From Litorimonas sp964435725 (GTDB taxonomy: Bacteria; Pseudomonadota; Alphaproteobacteria; Caulobacterales; Maricaulaceae), in NCBI GenBank assembly GCA_964435725.1, contig CAYTAJ010000094.1:1-8044 (forward strand): a DNA stretch of 8,044 bases. The letters run 5' to 3'. Below, one piece after another: positions 4,863-8,044 of the stretch (positions are counted from its first letter, which is position 1; each line of letters opens with the position of its first letter). The notes below the pieces were generated by a model. It was not told the origin of the DNA. It worked only from the letters and a program-made list of their open reading frames with translations, and did no database searches. The position numbers and the translations under genes are program-made.

Positions 4863-5942
4863 CTAAAACCCTTCATCTAAATGCAAAACGGATTTAATTT
4901 CTGTGCTTTGATTGGCATAGTCTTGTACGGATGTATCGACACATTTTTTATGATAAAAAGAGCGCGTCATTTTACCATTTTTTCTGTGCGCATGTGGTCT
5001 AAATTCTACGTCTTGCCGGCGCATTTTTTGATCTAATTTATATAGAGCAGTTAAGTTTTCTTCGTTCACATTAAATCGAATAAGATTTTTTCCCTCCTTC
5101 CATAAGAAATAAGCTAGGCTATTATTTCCATCATCCCTAAAACAGCGAATGTCGACGCGATCAATGTCCGTCAATGGTATCTTCATCATAGGAAAGACCG
5201 AAAAATATGAATCGCGGAGCAAAAGGTGGTCCTCATATAAAGCTTGCTGATTACGAGCATCAAATATTGATAAAATAATAGCTGGCAACATTATAGCCGC
5301 AGTCCATTTAAAGCATCCATTTCGATAACTTATATTTCGCCACCTTAAAAACTCAGTCGCATCGAATGGTTGGTCAATATCAATTTCATGGGCGCGCACA
5401 GAATGCACGATATGTGCAATCTGTCGGTGGTGAATAGCCTCTGAATCGAAACCCCAAATATCCGAATTTAAAGCAACATATCGTGACAGCCTATCAGAGC
5501 GTAACGTCAGCATATACATAATCGCGCCCGCGAATATTCCTCCTCCGAATAAGCCTAACAAAGCGGATGCACCAAAATTATCCGATATTATTTCAGCCCC
5601 GTCAGCTATGATAATTAATTTCGATAAAGCTATTATTAGCAATACCAATAAACCAACAAAAACGGCCATCATGAGAAGCAATACAGGCAAATATCCTAAG
5701 GCTAAAAACCAGCCATACCATTTTGGATATGTTTTTGCTTGCTGACCTGCTTCAACCAAAGCGGCCTGCGCCGCATCGATGTAAGTCTGCTCCTTGGAGG
5801 TCAACGGGCGGTCATAATCATGATGTTTATTTAACCGAGAGCGGTGTCTGAAATAGTTAAAAACAATGCTAATCCCGAACGCGGCAAGCGAAAAACCGAT
5901 GGTGACGCCGAGGATTATCCCTATTTCACTTAAAAAGCTCAT
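4863..5942 (-). CDS. Multi-pass membrane protein of unknown function, possible PH-like segment
   Basis: I do not recognise the family of this 359-residue protein. Hydrophobic segments lie near residues 7-30, 78-111 (long enough for one extended or two short helices), 124-145 and 210-227. Between the third and fourth is a soluble stretch with several histidines (about 146-209). After the last helix, residues 239-295 (HLLLRDSYFSVFPMMKIPL, then TDIDRVDI and NLIRFNV) have the strand pattern of small bacterial pleckstrin-homology-like domains. This is a weak, pattern-level resemblance. The C-terminus is basic with a few histidines. The ATG at 5942 is the first in-frame start; its ribosome-binding site is poor (GCGGATAAAA). 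The gene stands alone, with 259 bp to the next gene and 361 bp behind. Its low GC matches the rest of the middle region rather than the nucleoside genes. Confidence 0.7.
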   Translation of the reverse strand: MSFLSEIGIILGVTIGFSLAAFGISIVFNYFRHRSRLNKHHDYDRPLTSKEQTYIDAAQAALVEAGQQAKTYPKWYGWFLALGYLPVLLLMMAVFVGLLVLLIIALSKLIIIADGAEIISDNFGASALLGLFGGGIFAGAIMYMLTLRSDRLSRYVALNSDIWGFDSEAIHHRQIAHIVHSVRAHEIDIDQPFDATEFLRWRNISYRNGCFKWTAAIMLPAIILSIFDARNQQALYEDHLLLRDSYFSVFPMMKIPLTDIDRVDIRCFRDDGNNSLAYFLWKEGKNLIRFNVNEENLTALYKLDQKMRRQDVEFRPHAHRKNGKMTRSFYHKKCVDTSVQDYANQSTEIKSVLHLDEGF

Positions 5943-6303
5943 AATTTTATCCGCGGGACCATAAACACCCTATGACCAATAAGCTGTCATAAGTTAATAA
6001 TAAATGGTGTGCACCTAAAATACTAAACACGCACCGAGGGATAATCAAAAATATCGCTCTTATGGATTTGTTATCTTACTTCCCTACTACATCTGTATAA
6101 CCGTGTGCGAGAGCGTAAATATAAGAAATCAAAACGAACCAAGGAAGTAGACTTGCCAATCATGGATAGACTCACAATTTAATATATGTCTGAGATACGG
6201 GTCCAGCAGCTAGCTGAAACGGTTTTGTTTAATCAACCTTCATTGGGCGGTTAAGCCATTTGTCAAACGTCCACTTCGCCACCGATGACGTCCAAAAGCA
6301 CCT
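5943..6303. other. 361-bp intergenic region without a gene
   Basis: I see no coding region or RNA gene here, only the predicted promoter at 6020-6048 and a CAGCTAGCTG palindrome at 6207-6216. An imperfect TTAACC/GGTT pairing downstream of the transporter gene (about 6230-6255, minus strand) lacks a T-run, so no terminator is called. Confidence 0.5.
6020..6048 (-). promoter_or_regulatory. Possible promoter of the multi-pass membrane protein gene
   Basis: On the minus strand, TTGATT (6048-6043) and TAGTAT (6025-6020) have exactly 17 bases between them. Transcription would start near 6013, about 70 bases before the ATG at 5942. The boxes match sigma-70-type consensus moderately well, and no other promoter nearby looks better. 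Confidence 0.35.
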
Positions 6304-7539
6304 CTAAATCCCCACCAATATCCCCGCGAGTGCTGCACTCATAAGGTTCGCCAGCGACGCCGCGAACACGGCCTTTATGCCCATCTCTGCGATGTCTGAC
6401 ATACGGTCGGGGATGAGCGCGCCGAGGCCGCCCATGAGGATGGCGATAGAGCTGAGGTTCGCAAAACCGCAGAGCGCAAAGGTCAGGATGACACGCGTTT
6501 TTTCGGATAAGCCTTCGGCACCAGACAGGCTGATATAGGCGATGAATTCGTTGAGGACGACTTTTTCGCCGAAGATGCCGCCCGCCTGTTGCGCTTCGGC
6601 CCAAGGGATTCCGAGGGCGAACATGAGCGGGGAGAAAATCAGCCCGAGAATGCTCTGAATGGTTAGGCCTTCAAACCCAAACAAATTACCGAAATATCCC
6701 AGCAACCCATTACACAGCGCAATCAGCGAGACGAAAGCAATCAGCATCGCGCCAATGCCGACAGCGAGTTTCACGCCATTTTGCGCCCCGACCCCGGCCG
6801 CCATAATCACATTGGCATGACGGTCGGTTTCACCCATTTTCAAAAAGCTTTCATCAGCGCCTTTTGCACCCGCCGCCACAGGTGGGTCCGGCATAACAAT
6901 CTTCGCCATTAAGAGACCTGCAGGCGCGGACATAAAACACGCCGCAATCAGATATTCCGCATCAATACCGAGCTGGATATAGCCCGCGAGAACTGTGCCC
7001 GCGATAGAGGCAAGGCCGGAGACCATGATGGTAAAAAGCTCGTGGCGGGAGATACTCGGCAGATAAGGCTTGAGCGTGAGCGGGGCTTCGGTTTGACCAA
7101 CGAAAATATTGGCGACAACATTCAGACTTTCGATCGGTTTCGTCCCCGTTAAAAAGCGAATGGCACGACCGCCATATTTCACGATGATCTGCATGACTTT
7201 GAGGTGATAAAGAACCTCCATCAGCGCGGCGAAGAAAATGACCACAGGCAAGACGCGGACCAAAAAGCTGAAACCCAGATTTTCCGCCGCTAATCCCCCA
7301 AAGACAAAATCAATCCCGTCATTGGCATAGCTGAGCAGGGTCGTGACTTTCTCGGCCATGGTCGCGAGAACCGTTTTGCCAAACGGCACATAAAGTACAA
7401 AGACAGCAATCAAAACCTGCAAGGCAAAACAAGAGGCGACAATCCGCAGATTGATCCCTTTTTTATTATTCGACGCCAGAAAGGCGACCAAAAGGATGAC
7501 AAAGACACCGATAAGTCCAAAAGCAGGATGAGATTGCAT
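6304..7539 (-). CDS. Concentrative nucleoside transporter (CNT/NupC family)
   Basis: This 411-residue inner-membrane symporter imports nucleosides with a cation (proton or sodium). The family motifs are in order: GQTEAP (148-153), whose Gln-Thr-Glu contact the nucleobase in CNT structures; EKVVLNEFIAY (325-335), with the conserved NEF glutamate; and CGFANLSSIAI (357-367), with the Asn and Ser that contact ribose. Length and hydrophobic pattern fit a full-length bacterial CNT, and no key residue is missing. The gene starts 26 bases after the uridine kinase stop on the same strand, so the two probably form a salvage operon in which the transporter supplies the kinase. The ribosome-binding site before ATG 7539 is weak, consistent with reliance on translation of the upstream gene. 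Cation preference and substrate range cannot be read from the sequence. Confidence 0.95.
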   Translation of the reverse strand: MQSHPAFGLIGVFVILLVAFLASNNKKGINLRIVASCFALQVLIAVFVLYVPFGKTVLATMAEKVTTLLSYANDGIDFVFGGLAAENLGFSFLVRVLPVVIFFAALMEVLYHLKVMQIIVKYGGRAIRFLTGTKPIESLNVVANIFVGQTEAPLTLKPYLPSISRHELFTIMVSGLASIAGTVLAGYIQLGIDAEYLIAACFMSAPAGLLMAKIVMPDPPVAAGAKGADESFLKMGETDRHANVIMAAGVGAQNGVKLAVGIGAMLIAFVSLIALCNGLLGYFGNLFGFEGLTIQSILGLIFSPLMFALGIPWAEAQQAGGIFGEKVVLNEFIAYISLSGAEGLSEKTRVILTFALCGFANLSSIAILMGGLGALIPDRMSDIAEMGIKAVFAASLANLMSAALAGILVGI

Positions 7540-7565
7540 AGGCTATGATGCTTTCATGAGGGGGA

Positions 7566-8044
7566 TTAAAGCGCAAGGCTCATTTGGTCAGACGGTTTAA
7601 TCTCACCGTCTTCGGGGAGGATATCAACAAGGCGATCAATCAGCCCGGTCAAGTCATTGAGATATTCGTCTTGTTCAATAACATAATCCGCAAATTGAGC
7701 GGACGGCGCGACGAAGCTCTGATGGGCAGGCTCTACATCTTCGTGGAATTGTTTATGCACAAAATCTTCGGTACGGCCGCGCTCGGCTATGTCCCGCGTC
7801 AGGCGCCGGGCATAACGTTCTTCATAAGAACATCGCATATATAAAGAATGATCGATTAAGGGACGGATTTTCGGCGCGTTTAAAATCAACATGCCCTCGA
7901 CCACAATAAAAGGCCGCGGGTCGAGCGGTTTGGTTGGGTGACGCCGCTGATGCGTTGTAAAGTCGTAATTCGGGAGCGCCACAGCCTCACCCGCTTTTAA
8001 TGCCGTAATGTCAGACGCGAGCTGATCAAAATCAATCGCTTCGG
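7566..8044 (-). CDS. udk: Uridine kinase, C-terminal part (5' end outside window)
   Basis: The enzyme phosphorylates uridine (and usually cytidine) to the monophosphate using ATP or GTP, in the cytoplasm. The reading frame is open to the window edge and gives 158 residues. It begins with EAIDFDQLASDI, the segment that follows the 'DHP' motif in uridine kinases, then ALPNYDFTTHQR (substrate-binding region), PFIVVEGMLIL, and LTRDIAERGRT, the conserved RDI.ERGR lid motif. The P-loop and the first third of the protein lie beyond base 8044. A GTG at 7982 is internal and not the real start. The C-terminus ends with a short acidic tail, and TAA at 7568-7566 precedes the nucleoside transporter by 26 bases, which strengthens the assignment to pyrimidine salvage rather than to phosphoribulokinase-like relatives. 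Confidence 0.93.
   Translation of the reverse strand, partial: EAIDFDQLASDITALKAGEAVALPNYDFTTHQRRHPTKPLDPRPFIVVEGMLILNAPKIRPLIDHSLYMRCSYEERYARRLTRDIAERGRTEDFVHKQFHEDVEPAHQSFVAPSAQFADYVIEQDEYLNDLTGLIDRLVDILPEDGEIKPSDQMSLAL

Noticed and set aside
4598..4897. Plus-strand 99-codon frame in the intergenic region
   Set aside because: It overlaps the start of the cysteine-rich protein gene and the end of the membrane-protein gene in antisense, has no recognisable protein pattern, and occupies a region better explained as promoter DNA.
6263..6604. Minus-strand 113-codon frame rich in Arg, Gly and His
   Set aside because: It is an out-of-frame reading of the nucleoside transporter gene, with composition typical of a shadow frame in GC-rich coding DNA.
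7980..7982. GTG as the start of the uridine kinase
   Set aside because: The frame continues upstream to the window edge with conserved uridine kinase sequence (EAIDFDQL), so this codon is internal.

Overview
The window looks like a chromosomal stretch of an alphaproteobacterium, possibly a marine Hyphomonadaceae or Maricaulales relative. This is inferred from the mix of families (DUF2147, DUF4345 and DUF1772 proteins, a TetR regulator with a WHG-type C-terminus, a CNT nucleoside transporter) and from moderate GC. I see no diagnostic RNA gene, so the taxonomy is tentative. No tRNA, rRNA, CRISPR array, transposase or integrase is visible.

Left part (1-2681): a small regulated envelope module. 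A divergent TetR-family gene (1549-2184, +) faces a tightly packed three-gene operon on the minus strand: a secreted DUF2147 protein, a four-helix DUF4345 membrane protein and a four-helix DUF1772 membrane protein. They are joined by a 2-nt gap and an ATGA overlap. A perfect 12-bp palindrome (1491-1502) between the two units covers the predicted -10 regions of both promoters, which suggests autoregulated repression. The module lies between two direct copies of the 3' end of a non-haem iron oxygenase gene of the isopenicillin N synthase family: copy A at the left window edge and copy B at 2513-2642, exactly 2512 bp apart. Upstream of copy B are frame-shifted, stop-containing remnants of the same gene, so copy B ends a pseudogene.

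Middle part (2682-5942): three minus-strand genes with little or no assignable function. A secreted cysteine-rich protein (3959-4603) is translationally coupled to a secreted protein (2682-3959) in which an NHL-type beta-propeller appears to be inserted inside an Ig-like (He_PIG/cadherin-like) domain. Upstream, a separate gene encodes a 359-residue multi-pass membrane protein with a possible pleckstrin-homology-like soluble segment. The intergenic region between them carries three TACGTA-centred sites. This part looks AT-richer than the right flank.

Right part (6304-8044): a conserved pyrimidine-salvage pair on the minus strand, uridine kinase (5' end beyond the window) followed by a CNT nucleoside symporter. 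Import and phosphorylation of nucleosides would be co-expressed. The 361 bp between this pair and the membrane-protein gene hold no gene.

The strongest candidates for something undescribed are the repeat-flanked TetR/DUF2147/DUF4345/DUF1772 module and the coupled secreted pair with its nested Ig/propeller architecture. Neither is proven here to be a new system.
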